Positions 31,557 through 41,223 of a DNA stretch of 64,000 nt are shown piece after piece. Under the pieces are notes generated by a model that was not told the origin of the DNA, ran no database searches, and saw only the letters and a list, made by a program, of their open reading frames with translations. Made by a program: the position numbers and the translations under genes. The DNA lies in contig JAYVSZ010000013.1 in the NCBI GenBank assembly GCA_043774925.1, forward strand, positions 1-64,000, written 5' to 3'. Within the stretch, counting starts at the first letter, position 1; the number at the start of each line of letters is the position of its first letter. This stretch comes from JAYVSZ01 sp043774925. Lineage in GTDB: Bacteria; Pseudomonadota; Gammaproteobacteria; Burkholderiales; Methylophilaceae.

Positions 31557-32714
31557 ATGTCATCCAGCAATTCAATCAAATTGGCATTAGGCTCTGTTAG
31601 TCTAATTCAGCCTGTCACAGGTATTGGTCAATATACATTAAATCTGTCGCATGCTTTAACTGATATTTACAATATGGATATTAATCATTTTTATGGATAT
31701 GAATGGTCTAAAGCTGGAGCACCCAAAAACTCTCCTAAAATGAGCTTTCTTAAGAAGTTGCTTAAAGGCATTGTTCCAAGGCCTTACGAGGTAAATAGAG
31801 TAATCCAGCAGCGTGCATTTAGCGCCGGTATAACAGCATTTAAGCCTACTATTTATCATGAGCCTAGTTTTTTACCATTAGCGTTTGATGGACCTACTGT
31901 TATTACAGTACATGATTTGTCTCACATTCGTTTTCCCGAGTCTCACCCACAAGAACGAGTTGCAACTTTAAATAGACGCCTGCCAATAGCGATTGAGAAT
32001 GCACAGGTCGTTTTGACTGATTCTCACTTTTCTAAACAAGAAATTCTCACTGAGTTCTCTGTAAATTCAGATAAAGTATTCGTTACGCATCTTGGTTTTT
32101 CATCAGACTTTTATCCTAGACAACCAGATGAAAGCCGAGTTGTTACTAGCCAATATCAGTTAATACCCCATCAATACGTACTTGCAGTAGGTACATTAGA
32201 GCCTAGAAAAAATCTTATTCAAGCGATACGGGCTTACAACCTACTACCCAAAAATTTCACTTCAAACTATCCGCTAGTTATTGTTGGTGCGAGAGGTTGG
32301 AAAGAGAAAGCTTTTATAAGAGAGCTTGAGCCTTTAATTAATAGCGGCAGTGCACGTTTGCTAGGTTACGTCCCATCCAAGGATTTACCTTTCTTGTATT
32401 CAGCAGCAACTGCATTGATTTACCCTTCGGTCTATGAGGGGTTCGGTTTACCACCGCTAGAGGCCATGGCTTGTGGCACACCAGTAATCACGACCAATTG
32501 CTCATCTATTCCTGAGGTGGTTGCTGATGCTGGCATTACGGTTGAAGCGGGAGATATTAGTGCTACAGCATTTGCTATTAGAAATTTATGCGAGGATGCG
32601 AATATGCGCGCATCCTTATCTATAGCGGGAATCCAGCAAGCAGCTAATTTTTCATGGGACAAATGCGCGCAGAAAACTCATCATGCATACTTGCGCGCTT
32701 TAGGTATGGTTTAG
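31557..32714 (+). CDS. Glycosyltransferase, GT4-like
   Basis: About 385 residues, GT-B fold. The segments GIGQYTLNL near the N-terminus, VITVHDLSHIRFPESHPQER, AVGTLEPRKNLIQAI, and the EX7E-type VYEGFGLPPLEAMACG are those of mannosyl/rhamnosyl transferases such as WbpY- or MtfB-like proteins. It follows gmd and rmd, so GDP-D-rhamnose or GDP-mannose is a likely donor; this is inference from position. A preceding TTG three bases upstream would add one residue. Confidence 0.87.
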   Translation: MSSSNSIKLALGSVSLIQPVTGIGQYTLNLSHALTDIYNMDINHFYGYEWSKAGAPKNSPKMSFLKKLLKGIVPRPYEVNRVIQQRAFSAGITAFKPTIYHEPSFLPLAFDGPTVITVHDLSHIRFPESHPQERVATLNRRLPIAIENAQVVLTDSHFSKQEILTEFSVNSDKVFVTHLGFSSDFYPRQPDESRVVTSQYQLIPHQYVLAVGTLEPRKNLIQAIRAYNLLPKNFTSNYPLVIVGARGWKEKAFIRELEPLINSGSARLLGYVPSKDLPFLYSAATALIYPSVYEGFGLPPLEAMACGTPVITTNCSSIPEVVADAGITVEAGDISATAFAIRNLCEDANMRASLSIAGIQQAANFSWDKCAQKTHHAYLRALGMV

Positions 32715-32715
32715 T

Positions 32716-33831
32716 ATGCGCGTGCTGAGTGTATATAGAACTTACTTTCCAGATCCTCCTGGCGGCCTCCAAGAAGCTATTCGGCAAATTTGTTTATCGA
32801 CAACAAAGTTGGACGCAGAAAATACTATTTACACGCTTTCTCCCAGACCTAAACCTAGTCTGTTAGATTATCCTGAAGCTCGTGTGATGCGAGAGCATTC
32901 TTGGGTTGCTCCAGCTTCATGCGATATTGGTGGTGTTGCAGCTTTTTCAACATTTTCAAAATTGGCAAAAGAGACAGACATTTTGCATTACTTTTTCCCT
33001 TGGCCTTTTGCTGATGTGTTGCACGCTAAGATTAGTCCTAAAAAGCCAGCGATGATGACATACATTTCTGATGTGGTGAGGCAGCGGTTCCTAGGTGCCG
33101 CTTACGCGCCATTAATGTGGCGCACATTAAAACAGATGAAAGTAATTGTAGCCAATTGCCCGGCCTATGCAGAAACTAGCCCAGTTTTATCTCATCCTGC
33201 AATACGCGCCAAGGTGAAAATTATTCCATTGGGGATTAATGAAAATTCGTATACGCAGCAGGGAGATGATTCTGTTTTTATGCGAATAGGCATATCCATT
33301 ACTGAGCCTTATTTTTTATTTTTAGGTGTATTGCGTTATTACAAAGGCATTCATACCTTAATTAGCGCTGCGAAATTTGTAAATGCTGCAATCGTGATTG
33401 CTGGGTCAGGGCCAGAAGAGCAGAGGTTAAAAGAACAGTCTGAGGTTTTAGGACTTAAAAATATTGTTTTTGCTGGGCAGGTGACAGATAAAGAGAAAGT
33501 ATCCCTCATAAAAAATTGTTGTGCATTAGTTTTACCTTCTCATTTAAGATCAGAGGCTTTTGGTATGGTGTTAGTTGAAGCGAGCATGTTTGGAAAGCCA
33601 ATGATTTCTTGCGAAATAGGCACAGGTACGTCGTATGTAAACAAGCATGAAGAAACTGGTTTGGTTGTAAAGCCAGAGAATATTGATGAAATGGCTAGTG
33701 CTATGCAAGCGCTTTTAAATAATAAAATTGCTTTGCAATTAGGAAAAAATGCACGTGCAAGGTATGAAAATTTATTTTCAGGTGATGCGCTGGGAAAGGC
33801 TTACTCTGCAATTTACCAAGAAATATTATGA
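32716..33831 (+). CDS. Glycosyltransferase, GT4-like
   Basis: A 371-residue GT-B glycosyltransferase. VYRTYFPDPPGGLQEAIRQI lies at the N-terminus, FLGVLRYYKGIHTLISAA begins the C-terminal domain, and HLRSEAFGMVLVEASMFGKP is the EX7E motif region. It resembles WbpZ-type rhamnosyltransferases in layout. It starts one base after the preceding glycosyltransferase and overlaps the following gene by four bases, so it is in the middle of one operon. Confidence 0.87.
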   Translation: MRVLSVYRTYFPDPPGGLQEAIRQICLSTTKLDAENTIYTLSPRPKPSLLDYPEARVMREHSWVAPASCDIGGVAAFSTFSKLAKETDILHYFFPWPFADVLHAKISPKKPAMMTYISDVVRQRFLGAAYAPLMWRTLKQMKVIVANCPAYAETSPVLSHPAIRAKVKIIPLGINENSYTQQGDDSVFMRIGISITEPYFLFLGVLRYYKGIHTLISAAKFVNAAIVIAGSGPEEQRLKEQSEVLGLKNIVFAGQVTDKEKVSLIKNCCALVLPSHLRSEAFGMVLVEASMFGKPMISCEIGTGTSYVNKHEETGLVVKPENIDEMASAMQALLNNKIALQLGKNARARYENLFSGDALGKAYSAIYQEIL

Positions 33832-34784
33832 AATTTCTTGTGACGGGTGCAAATGGCTTTATTGGCCGCGCTATATGCGCAGAAGCGTTAGCACGCGGGG
33901 TAGGGGTTCTGGGAGCTACTCGACACCAAAGTCAATTACCAATTGGTGCTACAAGCTTTATGGTAGGAGATATAGATGCAAATACAGGTTGGCAGAACGC
34001 CTTGGTAGGTTGTGATGTGGTGATTCACGTTGCCGCCCGTGTGCACGTGATGAATGAGTACTCAGAAAATCCATTAGCAGAGTTTCGTCGCGTGAATGCT
34101 GAAGGTACAGAGCGTTTGGCGCGGTGCGCTTATGCAGCAGGCGTTAAGCGGTTGGTGTATGTGAGTTCAATCAAGGTAAACGGAGAAGAGACACCACACG
34201 GAAAAGTCTTCTCGGAAAAGGACACTTTTTCACCACAAGATCCATACAGCATATCCAAGTGGGAAGCAGAGCAGGCGTTGCACCGCATAACTAAAGAAAC
34301 TGGGCTGGAAGTAGTGATAATACGCCCACCACTGGTTTATGGACCTGGGGTATGGGGTAATTTTGCTCAAATGTTACGCGTAGTCGCACTGGGTGCCCCA
34401 TTGCCACTTGCATCAGTGCGTAATAAGCGAGACTTAGTTTATCTAGGCAATTTGGTGGATGCCTTAATTGCTTGCGCTACGCATCCAAATGCGACTGGGC
34501 AAACTTATTTGGTGAGTGATGGCGAGAGTGTTTCTACGCCCGCTTTAATTCGCAATTTGGCAAAAGCATTAGGTAGCCGTTGTTTGGTTTTTCCATTTCC
34601 AATTTTTATCTTGAAGTTTTTAGCTAATTGGATAGGAAAGTCTGCAACAGTTGATAGGTTAACTCAGTCCTTACAAATAGATATTAGTAAAATCCGTAAT
34701 GAGCTTGCTTGGACGCCGCCGTATACGATGGAGCAGGGTTTGACCGTCACGGCGAGGTGGTATCTAAAGGGTCGCCATAAATAA
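33828..34784 (+). CDS. NAD-dependent epimerase/reductase (WbpV-like)
   Basis: A 318-residue extended SDR. FLVTGANGFIGRAIC is the cofactor loop, VHVAARVHVMNEYSENPL and VYVSSIKVNGEETPHG are family landmarks, and YSISKWEAEQAL carries the Tyr-Lys pair. It lies directly before a WecA/WbpL-like transferase and a WbpM-like dehydratase. In P. aeruginosa the same trio makes UDP-D-QuiNAc or UDP-D-FucNAc and attaches it to undecaprenyl phosphate. This enzyme would act on the WbpM product; which sugar results cannot be read from sequence. Confidence 0.85.
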   Translation: MKFLVTGANGFIGRAICAEALARGVGVLGATRHQSQLPIGATSFMVGDIDANTGWQNALVGCDVVIHVAARVHVMNEYSENPLAEFRRVNAEGTERLARCAYAAGVKRLVYVSSIKVNGEETPHGKVFSEKDTFSPQDPYSISKWEAEQALHRITKETGLEVVIIRPPLVYGPGVWGNFAQMLRVVALGAPLPLASVRNKRDLVYLGNLVDALIACATHPNATGQTYLVSDGESVSTPALIRNLAKALGSRCLVFPFPIFILKFLANWIGKSATVDRLTQSLQIDISKIRNELAWTPPYTMEQGLTVTARWYLKGRHK

Positions 34785-34786
34785 AC

Positions 34787-35740
34787 ATGATTAATGCATT
34801 CGTTTCATTTTTTCTAACATTAGTAGCAATCGCTATTTTATTAAAAACACCACTTTCAAATTTTGCTTTAGATAAACCTAATGCGCGCTCTTTACATGTT
34901 CGGCAAACTCCACGAACTGGTGGTTTAGCCATAATTATCGGCGTTATCGTTGCTTGGATAGTCTGGCAAGTTGACTCAAAATGGTTTTTTTTAGTTTTAG
35001 CGTTAGTAGGCGTGTCGTTAATTGATGATGTGCGTGGGCTTGGCGTGCGTTGGCGTCTGGTTGCGCAAATAATTGTGTCGGCATGCTTTATTTGGCATTT
35101 TTTGCCTAATTTAGCTTGGTGGTTAATGCCAGCAGCCTTGTTTGGCTTGGTTTGGATGACTAATCTCTATAACTTTATGGATGGTTCAGATGGCCTTGCG
35201 GGAGGCATGGGTTTATTTGGATTTGCGACTTACGCGCTTGCTTCATTTTGGGCTGGGGATGCGCAATTGGCGATAATGTGCGCTTGTGTTTCAGCTTCTT
35301 GCTTGGCGTTTCTTTTGTTCAATTTTCATCCGGCTAAAATTTTTATGGGTGATTCTGGCTCAATTCCACTAGGGTTTCTAGCTGCCGCTATTGGTATATA
35401 TGGCTGGCAGCAAGCCATTTGGCCAGTTTGGTTTCCAATGCTGGTTTTTTCACCATTTATAGTCGATGCAACGATGACTTTATTTAAAAGGTTATTGCGC
35501 GGCGAAAGAGTATGGCAAGCGCATCGCGAGCATTATTATCAGCGTTTGGTGTTAATGGGTTGGGGACACAAAAAAACAGCACTTGCAGCCTATTTATTGA
35601 TGTTTTTGACTGGGCTTGCTGCACTGCTTATGTTAAAAATGCCAGTTATTTGGGTGTTCATCTCTATTGTGGCCTGGGTAATCGCATATTTATTAATGAT
35701 GCTTCAAATTGATAAGCAGTGGAAACAACAGCTTCCTTAG
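34787..35740 (+). CDS. WecA/WbpL-like initiating sugar-phosphate transferase
   Basis: A 317-residue membrane enzyme of the MraY/WecA family with about ten membrane segments. The conserved loops are visible: TPRTGGLAII, a DD pair in SLIDDVRGLG, NLYNFMDGSDGLAGG, FNFHPAKIFMGDSGS, and HREHYYQRLVLMG near the C-terminus. It transfers a sugar 1-phosphate onto undecaprenyl phosphate at the inner face of the membrane and so starts the polysaccharide. Gene context suggests UDP-QuiNAc or UDP-FucNAc as donor. Confidence 0.92.
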   Translation: MINAFVSFFLTLVAIAILLKTPLSNFALDKPNARSLHVRQTPRTGGLAIIIGVIVAWIVWQVDSKWFFLVLALVGVSLIDDVRGLGVRWRLVAQIIVSACFIWHFLPNLAWWLMPAALFGLVWMTNLYNFMDGSDGLAGGMGLFGFATYALASFWAGDAQLAIMCACVSASCLAFLLFNFHPAKIFMGDSGSIPLGFLAAAIGIYGWQQAIWPVWFPMLVFSPFIVDATMTLFKRLLRGERVWQAHREHYYQRLVLMGWGHKKTALAAYLLMFLTGLAALLMLKMPVIWVFISIVAWVIAYLLMMLQIDKQWKQQLP

Positions 35741-35792
35741 CAATAAAATTAGGTAGAATGCAGTAATTACTATGAATAAATTCAGCTAATCC

Positions 35793-37694
35793 ATGCAAAT
35801 GTTGCGCTTTCTTTCAAGTCCACGTTTATTTCTTGCTGTGTTGCATGATATTTGTGCGGTCATTTTCGCGTGGGCGTTTGCTTACTATTTAAGATTTAAT
35901 TTCAACATCCCAGCTGAGTTTGCACAGAGCATGTGGCAAAACCTATTCTGGGTGCTACCTTTGCAGCTAAGTGCATTTTTCTTGTTTGGTTTATATCAAG
36001 GCATGTGGCGCTTTGCCAGCATTCCAGATTTAAAGCGAATACTTAAAGCAATTATTGTCGCTGCGCTGTTTATTGTCAGCGCATTGGTTATGTATAAGCC
36101 TTTTGGCGTAGTGCCAAGATCTGTGCTTATTCTTGACCCAATATTATTAATACTCATCATGGGTGGTAGTCGTCTTGCTTATCGTGCCTATAAGGAGCAT
36201 AAATTATATGGAGGCGCTCAAGCGCTGGGTAAGCCAGTATTGGTATTAGGTGCGGGTGAGGCGGCCATTGCTTTAGTAAAAGATTTGGCGCGCAGCGAGG
36301 CTTGGCAGGTGGTTGGTTTGCTTGATGATGACATTGCGATTCGCGGACGTCAGTTAATGGGCGTAAAGGTACTTGGCAGCATTAAGGATCTGCCAAAACT
36401 AGCTTCTGACTATCAAGTAGAACATGTGATTATTGCCATGCCATCGGCTTTAAACAAGGCAAGAAGGGCGGCAGTAGAAGTTGCAAATAAAGCGAACTTA
36501 AATGTGCTAACCGTGCCAGCTTTTGATGATTTAATGAGCGGAAAAGTAAGTGTTTCGCAAATTCGTAAGGTTGAGGTAGAAGATCTGCTAGGGCGCGAGC
36601 CTGTGCAGCTGGATGACCTAGGTTTACACAATCTTATTGAGCAGCGGGCAGTTTTGGTAAGCGGAGCAGGTGGTTCTATTGGCGCTGAGCTGTGTCGGCA
36701 AATTGTCAAATATCAACCTAACCAATTGATTTGTTTAGATATTTCAGAGTATTCTTTATATCGTATTGAACAAGAACTGACCGCTTTAGAATCAACTCAA
36801 AAAATTGAAATTATTTATGTCACCGCTGATGTGAAAAATGCAAAACGTATTAAAGCGCTTTTGCAAAAATATCAGCCGTCGGTGGTGTTTCATGCGGCAG
36901 CCTATAAGCACGTGCCTCTAATGGAAAATATAAACGTGGCTGAGGCGCTATCAAACAATGTTGCTGGCACCTACACCATTGCCAATGCTTGCAAAGAGGC
37001 TGAAATAGAGAAATTTGTGCTGATTTCCACCGATAAAGCAGTGAATCCGACCAACGTGATGGGTGCAAGTAAGCGCTTGGCGGAAATGGTGTGTCAGGGC
37101 TTGCAGGATGCCACTGATAAAGCACGCACACGCTTTGTGATTGTGCGCTTTGGCAATGTGCTCGGCAGCAGCGGCAGTGTGATTCCTAAATTCCGCGAGC
37201 AAATCGCCAAAGGCGGCCCAGTCACGGTGACGCATCCTGAAATTACGCGCTACTTTATGTCGATACCCGAAGCTGCGCAATTGGTCATGCAGGCTGGCGT
37301 AATGGGCACAGGAGCCGAGATTTTTGTGTTGGATATGGGTGAGCCTGTAAAAATTGCTAATCTTGCACAGGATATGATTCGGCTATCTGGCTTGCACGAG
37401 GATGAGATTAAAGTCGTGTTCACTGGTTTGCGTCCTGGTGAAAAGCTTTATGAAGAGTTGCTAGCGGACGATGAACATACGCTACCAACACCACACGACA
37501 AGTTGCGCATCGCCATTGCCCGCAACGCCGATATAACGTGGGTTAAAAAGCTCCTCAAATGGATTGATGCAATTCAAGGTGCGGATGAGCAAATGATTAA
37601 GCAAGAATTGAAAATGTGGGTGGAAGAATATACTGCAGATACCAATATTCGACCAGATAAAAACGTGTTGCCCGAGGCGACGACCATTCATTAA
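35793..37694 (+). CDS. UDP-sugar C6-dehydratase (WbpM-like, large type)
   Basis: A 633-residue membrane protein. Four N-terminal membrane segments (to about residue 125) are followed by a CoA-binding-like domain (VLGAGEAAIALVKDLAR) and a C-terminal SDR domain with VSGAGGSIGAEL. STDKAVNPTNVMGASKR has the MxxxK arrangement that large dehydratases of the WbpM/CapD group have in place of YxxxK. The enzyme turns UDP-GlcNAc into the 4-keto-6-deoxy sugar used for QuiNAc and FucNAc. Length and domain order are normal for the family. Confidence 0.92.
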   Translation: MQMLRFLSSPRLFLAVLHDICAVIFAWAFAYYLRFNFNIPAEFAQSMWQNLFWVLPLQLSAFFLFGLYQGMWRFASIPDLKRILKAIIVAALFIVSALVMYKPFGVVPRSVLILDPILLILIMGGSRLAYRAYKEHKLYGGAQALGKPVLVLGAGEAAIALVKDLARSEAWQVVGLLDDDIAIRGRQLMGVKVLGSIKDLPKLASDYQVEHVIIAMPSALNKARRAAVEVANKANLNVLTVPAFDDLMSGKVSVSQIRKVEVEDLLGREPVQLDDLGLHNLIEQRAVLVSGAGGSIGAELCRQIVKYQPNQLICLDISEYSLYRIEQELTALESTQKIEIIYVTADVKNAKRIKALLQKYQPSVVFHAAAYKHVPLMENINVAEALSNNVAGTYTIANACKEAEIEKFVLISTDKAVNPTNVMGASKRLAEMVCQGLQDATDKARTRFVIVRFGNVLGSSGSVIPKFREQIAKGGPVTVTHPEITRYFMSIPEAAQLVMQAGVMGTGAEIFVLDMGEPVKIANLAQDMIRLSGLHEDEIKVVFTGLRPGEKLYEELLADDEHTLPTPHDKLRIAIARNADITWVKKLLKWIDAIQGADEQMIKQELKMWVEEYTADTNIRPDKNVLPEATTIH

Positions 37695-37707
37695 GCGAAT
37701 TAACCCT

Positions 37708-38580
37708 ATGAATAAAATTACAAAAGTAGTGTTCCCCGTAGCAGGTTTAGGCACACGTTTTTTGCCAGCGACCAAGGCCAGCCCGAAAGAAATGTTGCCG
37801 ATTGTCGATAAGCCATTGATTCAATATGCGGCAGAAGAGGCGATTGTAGCAGGCGCAACAGAGCTGATATTCATTACAGGGCGTAATAAACGTTCGATTG
37901 AAGACCATTTTGATAACGCAAGCGAGCTGGAAGCCTTGCTGGAAGCCAGTGGCAAGAAGGACATGCTTGAGGCTTTAAAAAGCATTCTGCCATCGCATGT
38001 GTCATGCATTTTTATTCGTCAGCCTAAAGCTTTGGGTTTGGGCCACGCGGTGCTGTGCGCCAAGCCAGTGGTGGGCGATGCGCCATTTGCGGTGATTTTG
38101 GCGGATGATTTAATTGACGCAAAAGTATCAGTAATGAAACAAATGGCAGATGTTTATTTGACTAGGAATTGCTCGGTACTGGGCGTAGAGGATGTGCTGC
38201 CGAATGAAACGGCCAGTTACGGCATTGTAGATGCACTGCCAATTGAAAATCATCTATTAAAAGTAAAAAGTATCATAGAAAAGCCCTCGCCTGCGGAAGC
38301 GCCTTCTACGCTTGCGGTGGTGGGACGTTATATTTTGACCCCGAAGATTTTTGACTGCCTAGAAAATGTAAAACCAGGCAAAGGCAGCGAAATTCAGCTC
38401 ACAGACGGCATCGCAGCGCTTTTGAAGCGCGAAGAAGTGCTTGCTTATCGGTTTACAGGCAAGCGCTATGATTGCGGCAGCAAGCTGGGCTTTATGCAAG
38501 CCAATGTGGAGCTTGCGCTTAAACACCCTGAAATCGCTGGCGATTTCGCGCGCTATCTAAAAAATTTAAATTTAGCCTGA
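37708..38580 (+). CDS. galU: UTP-glucose-1-phosphate uridylyltransferase
   Basis: A 290-residue GalU. VVFPVAGLGTRFLPATKASPKEMLPIVDKP is condensed here to its landmarks: AGLGTRFLPATK and PKEMLPIVDKP. LGLGHAVLCA, ILADDLID and VEKPSPAEAPS follow. The product is UDP-glucose, which could feed the GtrB-like transferase or other glucosylations. It lies 13 bases after the WbpM-like gene. Confidence 0.95.
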   Translation: MNKITKVVFPVAGLGTRFLPATKASPKEMLPIVDKPLIQYAAEEAIVAGATELIFITGRNKRSIEDHFDNASELEALLEASGKKDMLEALKSILPSHVSCIFIRQPKALGLGHAVLCAKPVVGDAPFAVILADDLIDAKVSVMKQMADVYLTRNCSVLGVEDVLPNETASYGIVDALPIENHLLKVKSIIEKPSPAEAPSTLAVVGRYILTPKIFDCLENVKPGKGSEIQLTDGIAALLKREEVLAYRFTGKRYDCGSKLGFMQANVELALKHPEIAGDFARYLKNLNLA

Positions 38581-38583
38581 AAA

Positions 38584-39126
38584 ATGGATAAAGCTGACCC
38601 AAATCAGTATTTACAAAACGCAACGCTGATACATTCCGAATTGGCGGTAGCGCGTGCAATTTCTACAATCGCCGCAAAGTTGAATCTAGACTATGCAAAT
38701 GATTCACCCATTGTGTTGTGCGTGATGGGCGGCGGCGTTGTTTTTACCGGCTTATTGTTAGCAAAATTGGCTTTCCCACTCGAGTTTGATTATGTGCAAG
38801 CGACGCGCTATCACGGCGCGACTGTAGGCAAACATTTAACTTGGGTTATTAAACCAAAAGAATCGCTTAAAGGTCGCAATGTATTGATTTTAGATGATAT
38901 TTTAGACGAAGGTATTACCTTAAAAGCCATTGTGGATGAATGTAAACTGCTTGGTGCGCGGTCAGTAAAAACAGCAGTCTTAGTAGAAAAGGCATTAAAT
39001 AAAGCTAAGCCAATTCGCCCCGATTACGTGGGATTAATCGTGCCAAATCGCTATGTATTCGGTTGTGGCATGGATGTTTACGGCTGGTGGCGCAATCTAC
39101 CTGCCATTTATGCGCTTCAAGATTGA
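38584..39126 (+). CDS. hpt: Hypoxanthine-guanine phosphoribosyltransferase
   Basis: A 180-residue type I phosphoribosyltransferase for purine salvage. The PRPP-binding motif is VLILDDILDEGITL at about residues 99-112, and the metal/pyrophosphate loop lies near VMGGGVVFTG. It starts three bases after galU, so it is probably cotranscribed although not part of polysaccharide synthesis. An inverted repeat after it (ACTTTTC at 39139 and GAAAAGT at 39158) lacks a T-run. Confidence 0.88.
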   Translation: MDKADPNQYLQNATLIHSELAVARAISTIAAKLNLDYANDSPIVLCVMGGGVVFTGLLLAKLAFPLEFDYVQATRYHGATVGKHLTWVIKPKESLKGRNVLILDDILDEGITLKAIVDECKLLGARSVKTAVLVEKALNKAKPIRPDYVGLIVPNRYVFGCGMDVYGWWRNLPAIYALQD

Positions 39127-39333
39127 ATAGTTGTGTCGACTTTTCATGCAATGAGTCGAAAAGTGTCAACTTACTGACGTGATTGTCGATGGTTAGACAT
39201 GCAATTGAAATAATTAAATTATCATTGAATATAACCTATTGATTTTAATGGTTAAATTTAATAATTAAATGTGGTATCAAATGTGCAAGTGTATCCTCAT
39301 CAATTCGATATAAAAGTGTGAGAGGATTACAGA

Positions 39334-40101
39334 ATGAAAACTAACGCATCTGAACAAAACTGGGAACATGTTTTTAATGTGATTCAGAACTCGTTTTCCA
39401 TCCAAAAACATGTAGACTTTTTCAACTGGCTGCAAGGCAGCGTACGTGAGGTACTTCCGCACGACATTCTTGTGGCCGCATGGGGCGATTTTGCCGCGGG
39501 TGATCTCAACTTTGATGTGTCTTCAAATATCGAAGAAATCAGCACACAAAAACTCATCGATGCGCCAGGCGTGTTTTCTTATTTGATGTCAAACCTGCAC
39601 CAACGCTGGGTAGATAATGGCGAAAAGTGGTTTCGCATCAATTTTTTCGACGCGACTGGCATTAACGCACAGGCGCCGACTACATTCACGCGTAGACTGG
39701 TTGGCATGAACTCATTGCTGGTGTACGGCGTACGCGATACACGCGGCAAAAACGATTGTATTTACGTGTTTTTCGACAATGCGCGCGAGTTTCAAGTAAA
39801 AGATTCTGTACTCGGTTTATTAATGCCACACATCGACGCAGCGCTGCGTCGGGTTGAGTGTGTCGACTCTGCAGTCACAGAAACCGATATTGTTAAAGAG
39901 CTTAATCATGGTGGCTTAAGTGACCGTGAGCAAGAGATTTTGCATTGGATTACCGCTGGTAAAACCAACTTTGAAATCGGCATGATTTTAACCATTAGCC
40001 CAAATACGGTTAAAAATCACTTAAAACGAATTTTCCAGAAACTAGACGTGTCATGCCGCGCGCAAGCAGTCGCCAAATACACGCCTTATAGATTGATGTA
40101 A
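39334..40101 (+). CDS. epsA: EpsA-like LuxR-type transcriptional regulator
   Basis: A 255-residue regulator. The C-terminal LuxR helix-turn-helix is at about residues 190-245 (LSDREQEILHWITAGKTNFE, then ISPNTVKNHLKRIFQKLDV). The N-terminal 180 residues match the sensor-like part of EpsA proteins, which occur beside exopolysaccharide clusters in methylotrophs. A 207-base leader separates it from hpt and should hold its promoter. It is followed by a strong terminator. No exosortase or PEP-CTERM gene is seen in the window. Confidence 0.82.
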   Translation: MKTNASEQNWEHVFNVIQNSFSIQKHVDFFNWLQGSVREVLPHDILVAAWGDFAAGDLNFDVSSNIEEISTQKLIDAPGVFSYLMSNLHQRWVDNGEKWFRINFFDATGINAQAPTTFTRRLVGMNSLLVYGVRDTRGKNDCIYVFFDNAREFQVKDSVLGLLMPHIDAALRRVECVDSAVTETDIVKELNHGGLSDREQEILHWITAGKTNFEIGMILTISPNTVKNHLKRIFQKLDVSCRAQAVAKYTPYRLM

Positions 40102-40122
40102 AAAAGATTCGAAGCATATCAG

Positions 40123-40153
40123 GGCCTGTTCTGTTAGTAGAGCAGGCCTTTTT
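40123..40153 (+). terminator. Rho-independent terminator after epsA
   Basis: GGCCTGTTCT (40123-40132) pairs with AGAGCAGGCC (40139-40148) with one G-T pair around a six-base loop, followed by five T. It is 21 bases past the epsA stop and ends the polysaccharide region. Confidence 0.85.
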
Positions 40154-40337
40154 CATTTCTGCACTGAAATTAGCACACAAGTTTTCTGGTGTTTTATAAT
40201 TAGCCTCAAAAATGGCCAACAAACATGAGATATCGGGGCGCAAAAAGTTAAGGCTAAAACATTAGTTTTAGCTTACTCATTGAATTTATTGGTGTTCTAT
40301 ACTGATTTTTCGACTGTTTGATACTACAACAATCTAA

Positions 40338-40413
40338 TGGCGTCCCCACGGGGATTCGAACCCCGGTCGCCTCCGTGAAAGGGAGGTGTCCTAGGCCTCT
40401 AGACGATGGGGAC
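40338..40413 (-). tRNA. tRNA-Glu (anticodon TTC)
   Basis: On the minus strand the sequence starts GTCCCCATCGTCTAGAGG and ends with an encoded CCA. The anticodon loop reads CTTTCAC, giving TTC. GTTCGAATC is the T-arm landmark. The acceptor stem GTCCCC/GGGGAC is perfect. Length 76 bases. It lies after tRNA-Ala in the same direction, and the two are probably transcribed together. Confidence 0.96.
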
Positions 40414-40502
40414 CTAAGAATTTCAACTGCTTTTTAACTACTTTTACAACAATGCTATTTTACTACAAATCGGTCGATTTCTTTAACGATTTCTGTCAAT
40501 TT

Positions 40503-40578
<76 letters not shown>

Positions 40579-40692
40579 AATTACATCCAACAAGTAAACC
40601 ACTTTGGCGTTTGAATTAGCGTCAATTCAAAGAAGGCGCAATATTAAAGATGGGCAGGGCGCTTGTCAATGACTTTCTGCGCGTTGTTACGA

Positions 40693-41139
40693 TTATCCGC
40701 GCGTGTTAGATTGAGTATCGAACTGCGCTAAATCAACTTTAGGCTGTGGCTCCCAGCCTTTTTTGCGATGCTCTGCGACCACATTAGTAAAAATACCGCC
40801 GCGCACGTAAAACTTGGCGGTGACACGCATAAATTTTGGATTTGTGGCCTGCACCAAGTCATCCAAAATATTATTCGTCACAGCCTCGTGAAAACAGCCT
40901 TCATCGCGAAAGCTCCACATATACAGCTTTAAGCTTTTGAGCTCTACGCAAAGCGCGTCAGGAATGTAATCCAGCACTATCGTCGCAAAATCCGGCTGGC
41001 CAGTTTTTGGGCACAAGCAAGTAAACTCGGGGATTTCCATATGAATATGAAAATCGCGCGCAGGTTTTGGGTTGACGAAGGTTTCTAAATCTTTGCTGGC
41101 TTGTGCGGTGGGTTTTCCACCTAAAGATGTGCTGTTCAT
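40693..41139 (-). CDS. queF: NADPH-dependent 7-cyano-7-deazaguanine reductase
   Basis: A 148-residue unimodular QueF, which reduces preQ0 to preQ1 in queuosine synthesis. The active-site motif EFTCLCPKTGQPDFA lies at residues 38-52, with the nucleophile Cys43. ELKSLKLYMWSFRDEGCFHE is the family's second landmark. The gene is divergent from smc, with 84 bases between the two starts. Confidence 0.95.
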   Translation of the reverse strand: MNSTSLGGKPTAQASKDLETFVNPKPARDFHIHMEIPEFTCLCPKTGQPDFATIVLDYIPDALCVELKSLKLYMWSFRDEGCFHEAVTNNILDDLVQATNPKFMRVTAKFYVRGGIFTNVVAEHRKKGWEPQPKVDLAQFDTQSNTRG

Positions 41140-41223
41140 GGCGAGTAAATGCGCTAATTGGCTAAAAAAACGTTATTATAACGCTTAAATTTAAACCATA
41201 AATTATCTTATCATTTTCACATT

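Noticed and set aside
39127..39170. Inverted repeat after hpt as a terminator
   Set aside because: The seven-base stem is weak and no T-run follows on either strand.
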